64,000 nt of DNA from NCBI RefSeq assembly GCF_000347635.1, contig NC_020514.1:5084001-5148000 (forward strand). The letters are read 5' to 3'. This stretch comes from Paraglaciecola psychrophila 170 (GTDB lineage: Bacteria; Pseudomonadota; Gammaproteobacteria; Enterobacterales; Alteromonadaceae). Both the position numbers and the translations under genes were made by a program. The first letter of the stretch is position 1, and the number at the start of each line of letters is the position of its first letter. This document shows positions 28,501 through 37,556 of the stretch, one piece after another. The notes under the pieces were generated by a model. It saw only the letters and a list, made by a program, of their open reading frames with translations, did not search any database and had not been told where the DNA came from.

Positions 28501-31397
28501 ATGAGGCATTAGTGTTTGACTCAGTATTAACCACAACCCAAATTCAAGACATTTTCACTAACCAAGATGCGGGTAATAACTGGGATGGCACTACACGAAG
28601 TTGCCCCGTAATTACCTGTGGCACGTTAAACGCCGTTGGTATTAAAATTGGTAGTGGTGATGGTAGCAGTGACTCTCAAATAAATACAACAAGTGAAGCG
28701 TTAGCCATTCATGCTGCATGGTTAACCGCAAGTTCGCCTGCAACTGGTACAATAGATACAGGTAGTGACACCTATAATGTCACTGCAAGTGGTTCAAGCG
28801 AAGTTAACCGTATTGACTTTGGTGGTGCAAGTAAAGATTTTGCAGGTACATTATCTTATCCTGGCGCAGATACAGGTGTCAGCGGCGAAGATTTTTTAGT
28901 GCATACTTCAGGAACGCTCAGTTTACCCGCCGGTGATTATACGATTTACGTTGAGAGTGATGACGGCTTTAGTTTTGTCATGGATACGCTAAATGGTGAC
29001 ACTGTTTCATTCAGCAAATTTGGCAACTCAAGCAGCGGTACGAATAATGAGTTAAGGCATGAAAACACAACTGGCAATTCAGATACAGGGGGGTCTTTTA
29101 CCTTAACTCAAGACTCTGTGTTTGACATATCTGCAATATTTTTTGAACGTGCTAGCGGTGACTATTTGGAAATTTCTATTTCCAATGACATCCGCAATAA
29201 TAAAGCACCTTCAGGTTATGAAATTCTGCGTCACGGTGCTCTCAACGAAAAAATAAAGCTTGGACAATGTGCTGCTACCTCCCAAATAGACCATTATCGT
29301 ATTGAACATGATAGCCAAGGGTTTACTTGTGAGGCTGAAAAGGTCGTAGTAAAGGCATGTATAAACAACGATGAAAATTGCGGTTTATATGATCAAGACA
29401 CGATTATTACCTTGTCACCTACTGGATGGATAGATGGCGACAATCCACCGGCATTTGTTGGTTCAGCTGACTTTTTTTTAAATCATAGTGTTGCAGAAAC
29501 CATTACCTTAGGCATCAGTAGCGCCTCACCTTCTGCACCAGTGAAATGCTTTCAAGCTGGCGTGGAAGCCTCGTGTGATTTAACATTTTCAAATGATGGA
29601 TTTGAAATTTATGGAGCAAATTTTGGAGATTCATTACCAGACCAACTCGCTGCTAATAACTTCTTAAATGTGAATTTACGCGCCGTTCGCAGCAATAATA
29701 ATGTGTGTGAAGCGTTATTAATCGGTCAACGAGATATCAACCTAACCTATAACTGTGACTCGCCTGATACATGTCTCACTCCGCTTAATGGGATCAGCAT
29801 TGCTGGGGATGGCTCTGGTGAAAGTACTGGAAACATAGAAGTTGAATTTGACTCGCTAGGAGTGGCGAGTTTAGACGTACTTAATTACCCCGATGCTGGA
29901 CGATTAACCCTTAGAGTTCAGGCTGAAGTGGAAGGTGTCACTATTACCAACTCTGATATCAAAACCGTTGATGTCTATCCCAGTTACCTGCAATTAGCTG
30001 TTGCTCAAAGCGAGTTACTCTATGCCAGTTCCGGTGAACAAAATAACTATATCGCCGCTGAACCTTTTACTTTTTCTATTGGTGCCTACGGGGTAAACGA
30101 CGCCCTGTTACCTAACTACCAAGCTGAAAACGCGCTGCTAAAAGTTACCCGTATCCAACCAGCGAGCTTGGGTAGCAATGGTAGCTTTAAATATTCTGAC
30201 ACGGGTATAAACAGCGCATCAATCGGTAGCAGTTTTGCCACAGCATCAGGGTTAAGCTTTAGTGCTGGCAAGCACCAATATACAGGGGCTTATTACGACG
30301 AAGTGGGGCGTATAAATATCGATGTTAAGGATGAAACTTATCTAGGCAATGAAATTGTATCAAACGGTAGTTTAACCTTAGGCGACTTTTACCCTGCGTA
30401 TTTTGACGTTGCTGTATCTGTGCAACCAACCTTAGCTGATACCTGTGGCGTATTTAGTTATATTGGTGAAACTATTGGTTTTGCAACAAATCCAGAATTA
30501 ACCGTCACAGCTTACAACGCCCTTGATCAAGTAACCGATAACTACAGCGACACCGATTGGAACTATCTACCGGATGAGTCAACTCTTGAAACCAATTTAA
30601 GTTATTTGGACAGCTCTACTTACACTGTAACAGGCACAGCCCGTGAAATAGATGTGGGAGATGCACCCATAGTGACCAACAATACCAATTATGACGGTTC
30701 GGGCACTGTGGCAATCAATAATGGCCTATTCCAATATAATAAGGTCGGCACAAACAACTCGACTTTTGACATTACATCGCCTTTTAGCGGGTCCGTGGAC
30801 CTAGTTTTTGCTAGTGGATTTTTTACTACCACTTTTACCGGTAAAGGGGGCTCTGACTCAATTTGTTATCGAGATAGTTATGTCAGTGCCAGTTGTAATA
30901 GTCTGAGCATAGAAAATGTAATAGGCACAGAAGTTCGTTATGGTCGGATATCGCTATCTAGTACTTATGGGCCTGAAACCGAATCATTAGTTGTGCCGAT
31001 TCAAACAGAATATTACGATACAGGACAGTGGTTACTGAATAAAGCTGATAATTGTACCAGTATCGCTTTTGAAGAAAGTGCCAATCATATGGAATTATTA
31101 CCAAGCGGCAGCACTGATATTACCGGTGACATCAATACTATTTCTAGTACTGGGATGTTGTTATTGGGCGTGGCTGACGACAATAATGACTTTTTACTCA
31201 GTGCACCAGGTACTATGGGGGAAGTGAAATTACAATTAGATCCCAACAATGACGCCACTGGTTGGTCAGATTACTTAAATTATGATTGGAATGCAGACGG
31301 TTTCATTAATGCAGATGATCACCCCGAAGCTACCGTCACTTTTGGCCAATTTCGTGGAAGCGATAGGATCATTCATTGGCGAGAGATGTTTAATTAA
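25548..31397 (+). CDS. mshQ: MSHA biogenesis protein MshQ (giant surface protein)
   Basis: A 1949-residue exported protein, the last gene of the msh operon. A signal peptide ends near VYAA (residue 28). Two related blocks follow (about 30-280 starting GDYCETTFVDGATAHGNG, and 285-545 starting QCDAVFPDGASTHSLGG), which look like beta-helix repeats. Then comes a segment like a glutamine-amidotransferase-type fold (about 570-770, AFVSTWWSSSQSSSYHSM), a LamG/concanavalin-like domain (about 780-1020, IEYHFDELSWTGSANEVIDS) and a PA14-like domain (about 1030-1200). The C-terminal third matches the DUF6701 region that defines MshQ (for example QLRLD-like ends and GQFRGSDRIIHWREMFN at the very end). 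Start is ATG 25548, coupled to the small upstream ORF. Its role in the pilus is not established; surface binding is an inference. Confidence 0.9.
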   Translation: MHYNSQKLTYLRILPILLVCLSGNVYAAIGDYCETTFVDGATAHGNGKIEIGNSPTIYNNPDGVLAALNETNIEDLNCNGFGACQVSGTATETLNLGAFLESSNENNNVDVDSSSVTVGGTSGPYTGNNFGTINVNSGGILTFSSEHTQYRIKEINVLENGNNATLNLTPGDYYIEEIETYENTIINIIGSGEVRIFLRDHSDFEGNTRVNINGNVGQLLIYAYDKIHFKGSTEINGLVYSQDEVEFKNTTVLNGAASAGDKLKIKNNANIYYSCGASEPAPNQCDAVFPDGASTHSLGGTISFGNNSLLFGSDNNQLATTAVSKNGGSNVDTCDTADCVATGTPSSIISTVNFQTTASTIDVTVGFQDTKTIGTGTGDLSGYEYKNINGSSEATITFSDAHNEYWVDTLALGFKNTLYLQAGGTYWINQLTMGSQVDIIVKGSGTALIYVNQSLTSPSPGLINSPSNNNSGDASKLVMYVFSDVTFNNQSTYTGSLYVEGNLSLISSSHAFGSISAANIDLGSQSTITYQSEEIADTDFGSLCTEVVIAPYQITGHPKSITDGDDWSWNGSYIVDWRAAMEDANNFGEGGVVSKVIESVDLSSLNASSLSTVDAFVSTWWSSSQSSSYHSMLRDFFLAGGDLILLQDDNSHDGIGEFLGIEAISGMSNPTTISSPLQDGPFGAVGSITLNDGASHLDSAQIDALGGTICGVDQSEQATFACWEEGEYALGAGKLVIITDTEFVTTINNEANYSSLNDKGKLALNVLEFLVRTPQTPTPLIEYHFDELSWTGSANEVIDSSGNNYNGTAIGGITTATGKICNAAQIPNNNSVSTFEAVDTEVDLDTVIGSSGTISLWYKGDSDWNSGTDKRLFDASDGDKYFFAEIGSDGRVKFFFEDGNDGDYQKTTNDPISVGAGVWKHLTFVWDVTNITAKIFVDGVEQNMSSGSNKDGGTPALTGLDTLYFGDNRDTSYTTGESSASGLIDEALVFDSVLTTTQIQDIFTNQDAGNNWDGTTRSCPVITCGTLNAVGIKIGSGDGSSDSQINTTSEALAIHAAWLTASSPATGTIDTGSDTYNVTASGSSEVNRIDFGGASKDFAGTLSYPGADTGVSGEDFLVHTSGTLSLPAGDYTIYVESDDGFSFVMDTLNGDTVSFSKFGNSSSGTNNELRHENTTGNSDTGGSFTLTQDSVFDISAIFFERASGDYLEISISNDIRNNKAPSGYEILRHGALNEKIKLGQCAATSQIDHYRIEHDSQGFTCEAEKVVVKACINNDENCGLYDQDTIITLSPTGWIDGDNPPAFVGSADFFLNHSVAETITLGISSASPSAPVKCFQAGVEASCDLTFSNDGFEIYGANFGDSLPDQLAANNFLNVNLRAVRSNNNVCEALLIGQRDINLTYNCDSPDTCLTPLNGISIAGDGSGESTGNIEVEFDSLGVASLDVLNYPDAGRLTLRVQAEVEGVTITNSDIKTVDVYPSYLQLAVAQSELLYASSGEQNNYIAAEPFTFSIGAYGVNDALLPNYQAENALLKVTRIQPASLGSNGSFKYSDTGINSASIGSSFATASGLSFSAGKHQYTGAYYDEVGRINIDVKDETYLGNEIVSNGSLTLGDFYPAYFDVAVSVQPTLADTCGVFSYIGETIGFATNPELTVTAYNALDQVTDNYSDTDWNYLPDESTLETNLSYLDSSTYTVTGTAREIDVGDAPIVTNNTNYDGSGTVAINNGLFQYNKVGTNNSTFDITSPFSGSVDLVFASGFFTTTFTGKGGSDSICYRDSYVSASCNSLSIENVIGTEVRYGRISLSSTYGPETESLVVPIQTEYYDTGQWLLNKADNCTSIAFEESANHMELLPSGSTDITGDINTISSTGMLLLGVADDNNDFLLSAPGTMGEVKLQLDPNNDATGWSDYLNYDWNADGFINADDHPEATVTFGQFRGSDRIIHWREMFN

Positions 31398-31656
31398 CAT
31401 ATGTACCCAATCTACTTTATTTGGGCTCCCACACTCAAGGGTGCAGTGGAGTCCAATTATCATAAAGTGCGCGTTGTATTTTGAGTTGGTTTGGGTGTGA
31501 ATAACTTAATCGATGTTAATAAAATAGCGTTTCCCATTTAACATACTTGCTCTTTTCGTTGTAACTCAATGGCATAGTTGTGATCTGGTAATGTTACGCC
31601 CGATTTTTGTTATGACATAAATAGTTGCCATCAAGCATCCAGATTGGAGTCGAATA

Positions 31657-32292
31657 ATGAACCGTATAGCTCAATTCACTCTTATCATTGCCCTTTCGTT
31701 TAGCCAAAATATTCTGTCTAGCGATCTATCGGTTGCAGATGTTGAAAACAAAATATCTGTAAAACAATCCGAATACGACAATTACAACAGCTCACTTGAA
31801 GCATAAATTGCTAATGCCGCCAGCTTGGAAAAAGAGCTTGGAGCACTTCGCAAAAATGCCATACTCGCTGATGCAGATAGACAATCTGCACTAATAGAGA
31901 TGAATTTAAAATATGAACAAGTGATTGATGATCCTGAATTAGATATCACCCCAGTAATAGAAACTTACGCAAAAGCAGTAAGAACCCATAAAGCAATTAA
32001 AGATGCCATCACCGATAAATACAACCAGTGGCAAGGAGATTTGCAAGATGTGGAACAAATGCAAATATCTAAACATAGCCTACTGAATACTATCGAAAGT
32101 TTAAAAGAGCAACTAAACAGTGCTCGAATCGATCGTTTATATCAAGAATTTAATCGCCAGGAAGCGATTGTAGTCTGTCAGAACATTGCTTGTGACAGAG
32201 ACGAAACGTTAGGTAAATATAGTGATCGTGGTAAAACGCTTGCAAAACAAAAAGCGTCAAAACGTTTCCTAGATAACCTGAATCCTGTTTAA
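31657..32292 (+). pseudogene. Secreted coiled-coil protein with one premature stop
   Basis: The ATG at 31657 starts a signal peptide (NRIAQFTLIIALSFSQNILS) followed by heptad-rich sequence. At codon 50 there is an in-frame TAA (31804-31806); the same frame then stays open for 162 more codons (LEKELGALRKNAILADADR...) to TAA at 32290. CAA or GAA to TAA is a one-base change. The product would be a 211-residue periplasmic coiled-coil protein with two cysteines (VVCQNIACDRDE). I do not recognise a family. A downstream restart at 31825 is possible but would lack the signal peptide. Confidence 0.65.
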
Positions 32293-32364
32293 GAAACTAA
32301 ACTAAATACCTGTTCCAAGATCCGAACTTTCGACTAAAAGAGATGAATCTAAAAAGGAACAGGC

Positions 32365-32622
32365 ATGAGTAAATTTGTTGAGTTGTTTTGTGATGTCGAT
32401 TATTTTTGCAAAGTATTTATACCTCAATGGTGTAAACAACTGCTTGAAGACGGTACGCGAAAACGTCAAAGAGAAGGGCAAATGACCACCAGTGAAATTA
32501 TGACGATTGTCGTCAGTTTTCATATGTCACATTACCGTGATTTCAAAAACTACTCTCTTGGGTATGTATCTCTTGTCTACAAAAATGCGTTTCCAAATTT
32601 ATTGAATTACACACGATTTCTA
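32365..32622 (+). pseudogene. IS982-family transposase, N-terminal fragment
   Basis: MSKFVELFCDVDYFCKVFIP, then RKRQREGQMTTSEIMTIVVS and FHMSHYRDFKNYSLGYV, is the typical N-terminus of IS982-family transposases (full length about 290 residues). Similarity ends at about LNYTRFL; the last residues before the stop at 32649 come from unrelated sequence, because the element is joined there to a histidine kinase fragment on the other strand. No second half or right inverted repeat is present, and I could not define the left end. Confidence 0.85.
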
Positions 32623-32881
32623 GCGGTCAAAGGTGTCCTGATAGCATGACTTATATTGGCTAAAAATTCTGATTTCGCTTAGTTTGCCGCACGTGCTTCG
32701 GTTTTCGCTTTTTCTGCTTCACGGGTGCGCTCTATAATTTGTTTTCCAAGTTCTCTTTGAAATCTTCTAGCTCTTGATTACGCTGAAACAGTTCTAAAGA
32801 TTTTTGTTCTAAAATAACTTCAGCAGCTCACCGAGCTTGACGCTCTCTTTGACAGAGTTTTTTAGATATTTCTTCATTCAT
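32621..32881 (-). pseudogene. Histidine kinase fragment (linker and H-box), decayed
   Basis: On the minus strand from ATG 32881: NEEISKKLCQRERQAR, stop, AAEVILEQKSLELFQRNQEL, then after a frameshift KQIIERTREAEKAKTEARAA, stop, AKSEFLANISHAIRTPLTA. This is the coiled linker and the start of the dimerisation domain of a sensor or hybrid histidine kinase; the phospho-acceptor histidine is in NISHAIRTP. The match breaks at about 32621, where the IS982 fragment begins. Two stops and one frameshift show decay. Confidence 0.78.
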
Positions 32882-33069
32882 CTGAATTCTTAAAATTTAT
32901 CGCTAGGTTTCCAACTTATTATAGTTATTAACACAGTTTTATAGTTTCTTTTGAGGTCAAATTCATAAAAACGTGTTGAAACTGTTATTTTTATGGTCTT
33001 GTTGATGCTCTGTACTTGCCCAAATCCCAGTGCATTGGTACAGTTAACGAATATTAATCTTATCAATAA

Positions 33070-34131
<1,062 letters not shown>

Positions 34132-34190
34132 TAGTTATTGAAATTTCATAGTAATCAAGGCGACATCATGTCTCCTTTAGGCAGACGATA

Positions 34191-35054
34191 ATGAATTTAA
34201 TGTTTTCAAATGGACCCTCTTTGCCTAATAGACTTGCGCTGGGTCTTTTTCTGTCTATCGCACTGATTCTGTTCGACCACAAGCTAGACGGGTTTGGCAC
34301 CACTAGGGTGTACCTCAATTCATTGGTTAGCCCACTGCAATACCTAGCTAATCTTCCCGGCCAATTGCTCAATGCCAGCGCAAGTCGTTTTGTTTCTCAC
34401 GAACGGTTGTTTGATGATAATGCTAAGTTGACTCATGATGCTATGGTGATGAACGGCCAACTGCAACGCTTAACTTTTTTGCAAGAAGAAAATGACCGTT
34501 TACGTAGCCTTTTAAATTCGCCTGTGCAACACAACACCCGCAAAGTTGTAGCCGAACTCATGGCCGTGGATAACAACCCTTATAGTCATCAGATAGTCAT
34601 TAATAAAGGCGCTATAAATGGGGTGTATGAAGGGCAACCTGTTTTAGATGCTAAAGGCATTGTTGGCCAAATAATGCAAGTGAGTTCGACTAATAGCCGT
34701 GTATTGCTCATAGCAGATGTCACCCATGCCATACCGGTTAGGGTAGCGCGAAATAACGTGCGTTTGATCGTTTCTGGTTCTGGCAGCTTGGATGAGCTTT
34801 TAATCCAACATGTTGCCCATAGTAGTGATCTGAAAATAGGTGATATATTGTTATCCTCAGGCTTAGGCAATGTATTCCCAGAAGGTTACCCAGTAGCCAC
34901 TATCACATCCATTATTCGAGATGAAAGTAGGCCATTTTCCCAGGTCAGAGCAAAACCTATTGCCCAACTTGACAGGTTAAAGTACTTATTATTACTCTGG
35001 TCAGAGCGCACATCTGAAGATAAACAAGCAGTAAAAGAGATTATTTCAAAATGA
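34191..35054 (+). CDS. mreC: Rod shape-determining protein MreC
   Basis: A 287-residue inner-membrane protein: one transmembrane helix (about residues 15-32), a coiled coil (about 70-110, LQRLTFLQEENDRLRSLLNS) and the two-lobed periplasmic beta domain with VIVNKGAINGVYEGQPVLD-type and GDILLSSGLGNVFPEGYPVA stretches. It bridges MreB to the wall-synthesis enzymes. It overlaps mreD by four bases. Confidence 0.96.
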   Translation: MNLMFSNGPSLPNRLALGLFLSIALILFDHKLDGFGTTRVYLNSLVSPLQYLANLPGQLLNASASRFVSHERLFDDNAKLTHDAMVMNGQLQRLTFLQEENDRLRSLLNSPVQHNTRKVVAELMAVDNNPYSHQIVINKGAINGVYEGQPVLDAKGIVGQIMQVSSTNSRVLLIADVTHAIPVRVARNNVRLIVSGSGSLDELLIQHVAHSSDLKIGDILLSSGLGNVFPEGYPVATITSIIRDESRPFSQVRAKPIAQLDRLKYLLLLWSERTSEDKQAVKEIISK

Positions 35055-35527
35055 GCTTACGCAATTATTTTATCGCGCTGAGTATTATCATCGCCTTGGT
35101 ACTCCAGATTATGCCAATGCCCGCAATCGCAGATTTGTACCGCCCAGATTGGGTCTTATTAGTATTAAGTTATTGGGCACTAGCGCTGCCCAACAGAGTC
35201 AATGTAGGGGTCGCGTTTTTTACTGGTCTAATACTAGATATATTACTTGGCACCAGCATGGGTGTGCATAGCTTCGCTATGTGCCTATGTATTTATGTGT
35301 TAGCGGCAAATCATAAACGTCTGCGTAATTATTCAGTTTGGCAACAATCTGTCATTATTGGGATTATGGCGGCTTTATATAACTTGGTTATTTTTTGGGT
35401 TCAACATTTGATCACCGACATTTATTTCTTATTCGATTATCTGTGGCCCGTTGCCAGCTCAATGGTGATATGGCCTTGGTTATTCTGGTTACTTCGTAAA
35501 ATTCGTCGCCAGTTGCGTTTAAATTGA
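35051..35527 (+). CDS. mreD: Rod shape-determining protein MreD
   Basis: A 158-residue, very hydrophobic inner-membrane protein with five or six helices. LYRPDWVLLVLSYWALALPN and GTSMGVHSFAMCLCIYVLAA are characteristic. It completes the MreBCD elongation scaffold. The start overlaps mreC (ATGA) and the stop overlaps the maf start. Confidence 0.95.
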   Translation: MSLRNYFIALSIIIALVLQIMPMPAIADLYRPDWVLLVLSYWALALPNRVNVGVAFFTGLILDILLGTSMGVHSFAMCLCIYVLAANHKRLRNYSVWQQSVIIGIMAALYNLVIFWVQHLITDIYFLFDYLWPVASSMVIWPWLFWLLRKIRRQLRLN

Positions 35528-36099
35528 TGATGTTACTTCTAGCTTCACAGTCTCCTCGCAGAGCTGAATTACTGAAACAAATAGGCATACCATTTAGTCA
35601 ATACCCAGTGGATATTGACGAAGCCGTGTTGAGCCATGAAACCCCTGACAACTACGTTCGAAGAATGGCGCAAGAAAAGTCTAGTTTAGGTTACAAAAGA
35701 GCAGGGGCCAAAAAATTAGTGCTGGGCTTAGACACCATAGTGGTAGCAGATGGCAATATATTAGGTAAACCAAAAAACAAAACTGACGCGTTGCGTATGT
35801 TGAGTTTGCTGTCCGATAACACCCACCAAGTATTAACAGCCGTCACTATCACTAACTACAAACAACAAAAAACCGTAGTCGTTGAAACTCAAGTCTGTTT
35901 TGGGCCTCTAAGCCCACAGCAAATAGCATGGTATTGGAAAACGGGTGAGCCTCAAGATAAAGCAGGAAGTTATGGCATACAGGGCCTAGGCGGACAATTT
36001 GTGAAACATATTAACGGCAGTTACAGCGCAGTTGTAGGGTTGCCGTTATACCAAACAAGACTGTTATTAACTGAATTCGGGATCATTAATGAGTGCTGA
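35527..36099 (+). CDS. maf: Maf-type nucleoside triphosphate pyrophosphatase (YhdE)
   Basis: A 190-residue house-cleaning enzyme that hydrolyses dTTP/UTP or modified nucleotides. The start LLLASQSPRRAELLKQIGIP carries the Maf substrate loop (SPRR), and LGLDTIVVADGNILGKPKN and DKAGSYGIQGLGGQFV are the other family motifs. I chose ATG 35527, which overlaps the mreD TGA; ATG 35530 is equally usable. It overlaps rng by 11 bases. Confidence 0.95.
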   Translation: MMLLLASQSPRRAELLKQIGIPFSQYPVDIDEAVLSHETPDNYVRRMAQEKSSLGYKRAGAKKLVLGLDTIVVADGNILGKPKNKTDALRMLSLLSDNTHQVLTAVTITNYKQQKTVVVETQVCFGPLSPQQIAWYWKTGEPQDKAGSYGIQGLGGQFVKHINGSYSAVVGLPLYQTRLLLTEFGIINEC

Positions 36100-37552
36100 A
36101 CTATTAATCAATGTTACCCCTTCTGAGTCACGTGTAGCCTTGATTGAAAATGGGATCCTCCAAGAAATCCATATAGAACGGCATACAAAGCTTGGTTTGG
36201 TTGGCAATATTTACCGTGGAAAAGTGAGCCGTGTGTTGCCCGGCATGCAAGCCGCGTTCGTGGACATCGGATTAGATAAGGCCGCATTTTTACACGCCTC
36301 AGACATCGCTGTTCATAATGAAGCGGAAGAAGAAGTTTCATCTAACCAGATCGAAAAGCGAGATATCCGCGAGCTAGTAAGAGATGGTCAAAACATTGTG
36401 GTTCAAGTGGTTAAAGACCAAATTGGCACCAAAGGCGCAAGACTTACAACCGATATTACTATCCCATCCCGTTATCTGGTATTTATGCCAAGCGTGGAGC
36501 ACGTTGGCGTGTCTCAACGAATTGAAGATGAAGCAGAAAGAGAGCGCCTCAAATCCTTAGTCCAAGGCTTTTGTAGCGAAGACGGAGGCTTTATTTTACG
36601 CACTGCAGCCGAAGGCATAAAAGAGCAAGAGTTGACTCAAGACGCTGATTTTCTAAAACGTTTGTGGCAAAAAATTCGATCTAGGATGAAAAACAAATCT
36701 CATATTTTATATGAAGACTTACCCCTCGCGCGTCGCGTTTTAAGAGATTTTGTAGGTACTCAGTTAGATCGTATTAGAATTGATTCAAAGCTGTCTTTAC
36801 AAGAATTACAGCAGTTTACCAAAGAGTATGTACCTGAATTACATAAACTTTTAGAATATTACCCCGGCGAAAGGCCTATTTTTGATTTATACGATGTAGA
36901 AAATGAATGCCAACGCTCATTAGAAAGGCGAGTAGATTTAAAGTCTGGCGGTTATCTGATCATCGACCAGACTGAAGCCATGACCACCATCGATATCAAT
37001 ACTGGCGCGTTTGTAGGTCATCGTAATTTAGAAGAAACTATTTTCAATACCAATATTGAGGCCACTTTAGCCATTGCCCGTCAACTCAGATTACGCAACC
37101 TGGGTGGCATGATCCTAATCGATTTTATTGATATGACAGTAGAAGATCACAAAAGAAGGGTCATGCACAGTCTGGAAATTGCCACCAACAAAGATAGAGC
37201 CAAAATCAATATCCATGGTTTTACTGTGCTTGGCCTGATTGAAATGACTCGAAAAAGAACCCGAGAAAGTTTAGAGCATGTGCTATGCGGTGAATGCCCA
37301 GTATGCAAAGGTCGCGGTTCGATAAAAACCGTAGAAACGGTGTGTTTTGAAATTATGCGCGAAATAGTCCGAGTCAATCGTGCCTACGACGCAGATAAAT
37401 TTGTAGTCTACGCGTCGCCAGCCGTTGCGGACGCTTTGCTTGGAGAAGAGTCGCATATGCTGGCTGAGCTGGAAATATTCGTCACTAAGCAGATTAAAGT
37501 TCATACTGAACTTTTATATAACCAAGACAAATTCGATGTTGTCATGATGTAA
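36089..37552 (+). CDS. rng: Ribonuclease G
   Basis: A 487-residue endoribonuclease acting in 16S rRNA 5' maturation and mRNA turnover. Residues about 35-125 include the S1 domain (GNIYRGKVSRVLPGMQAAFV). The catalytic core has the metal-binding aspartates in TTIDINTGAFVG and MILIDFIDM, and the zinc-link motif is CGECPVCKGRGS. Length is that of RNase G, without the RNase E C-terminal scaffold. It lies between maf and yhdP as in E. coli. Confidence 0.97.
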   Translation: MSAELLINVTPSESRVALIENGILQEIHIERHTKLGLVGNIYRGKVSRVLPGMQAAFVDIGLDKAAFLHASDIAVHNEAEEEVSSNQIEKRDIRELVRDGQNIVVQVVKDQIGTKGARLTTDITIPSRYLVFMPSVEHVGVSQRIEDEAERERLKSLVQGFCSEDGGFILRTAAEGIKEQELTQDADFLKRLWQKIRSRMKNKSHILYEDLPLARRVLRDFVGTQLDRIRIDSKLSLQELQQFTKEYVPELHKLLEYYPGERPIFDLYDVENECQRSLERRVDLKSGGYLIIDQTEAMTTIDINTGAFVGHRNLEETIFNTNIEATLAIARQLRLRNLGGMILIDFIDMTVEDHKRRVMHSLEIATNKDRAKINIHGFTVLGLIEMTRKRTRESLEHVLCGECPVCKGRGSIKTVETVCFEIMREIVRVNRAYDADKFVVYASPAVADALLGEESHMLAELEIFVTKQIKVHTELLYNQDKFDVVMM

Positions 37553-37556
37553 CTGA

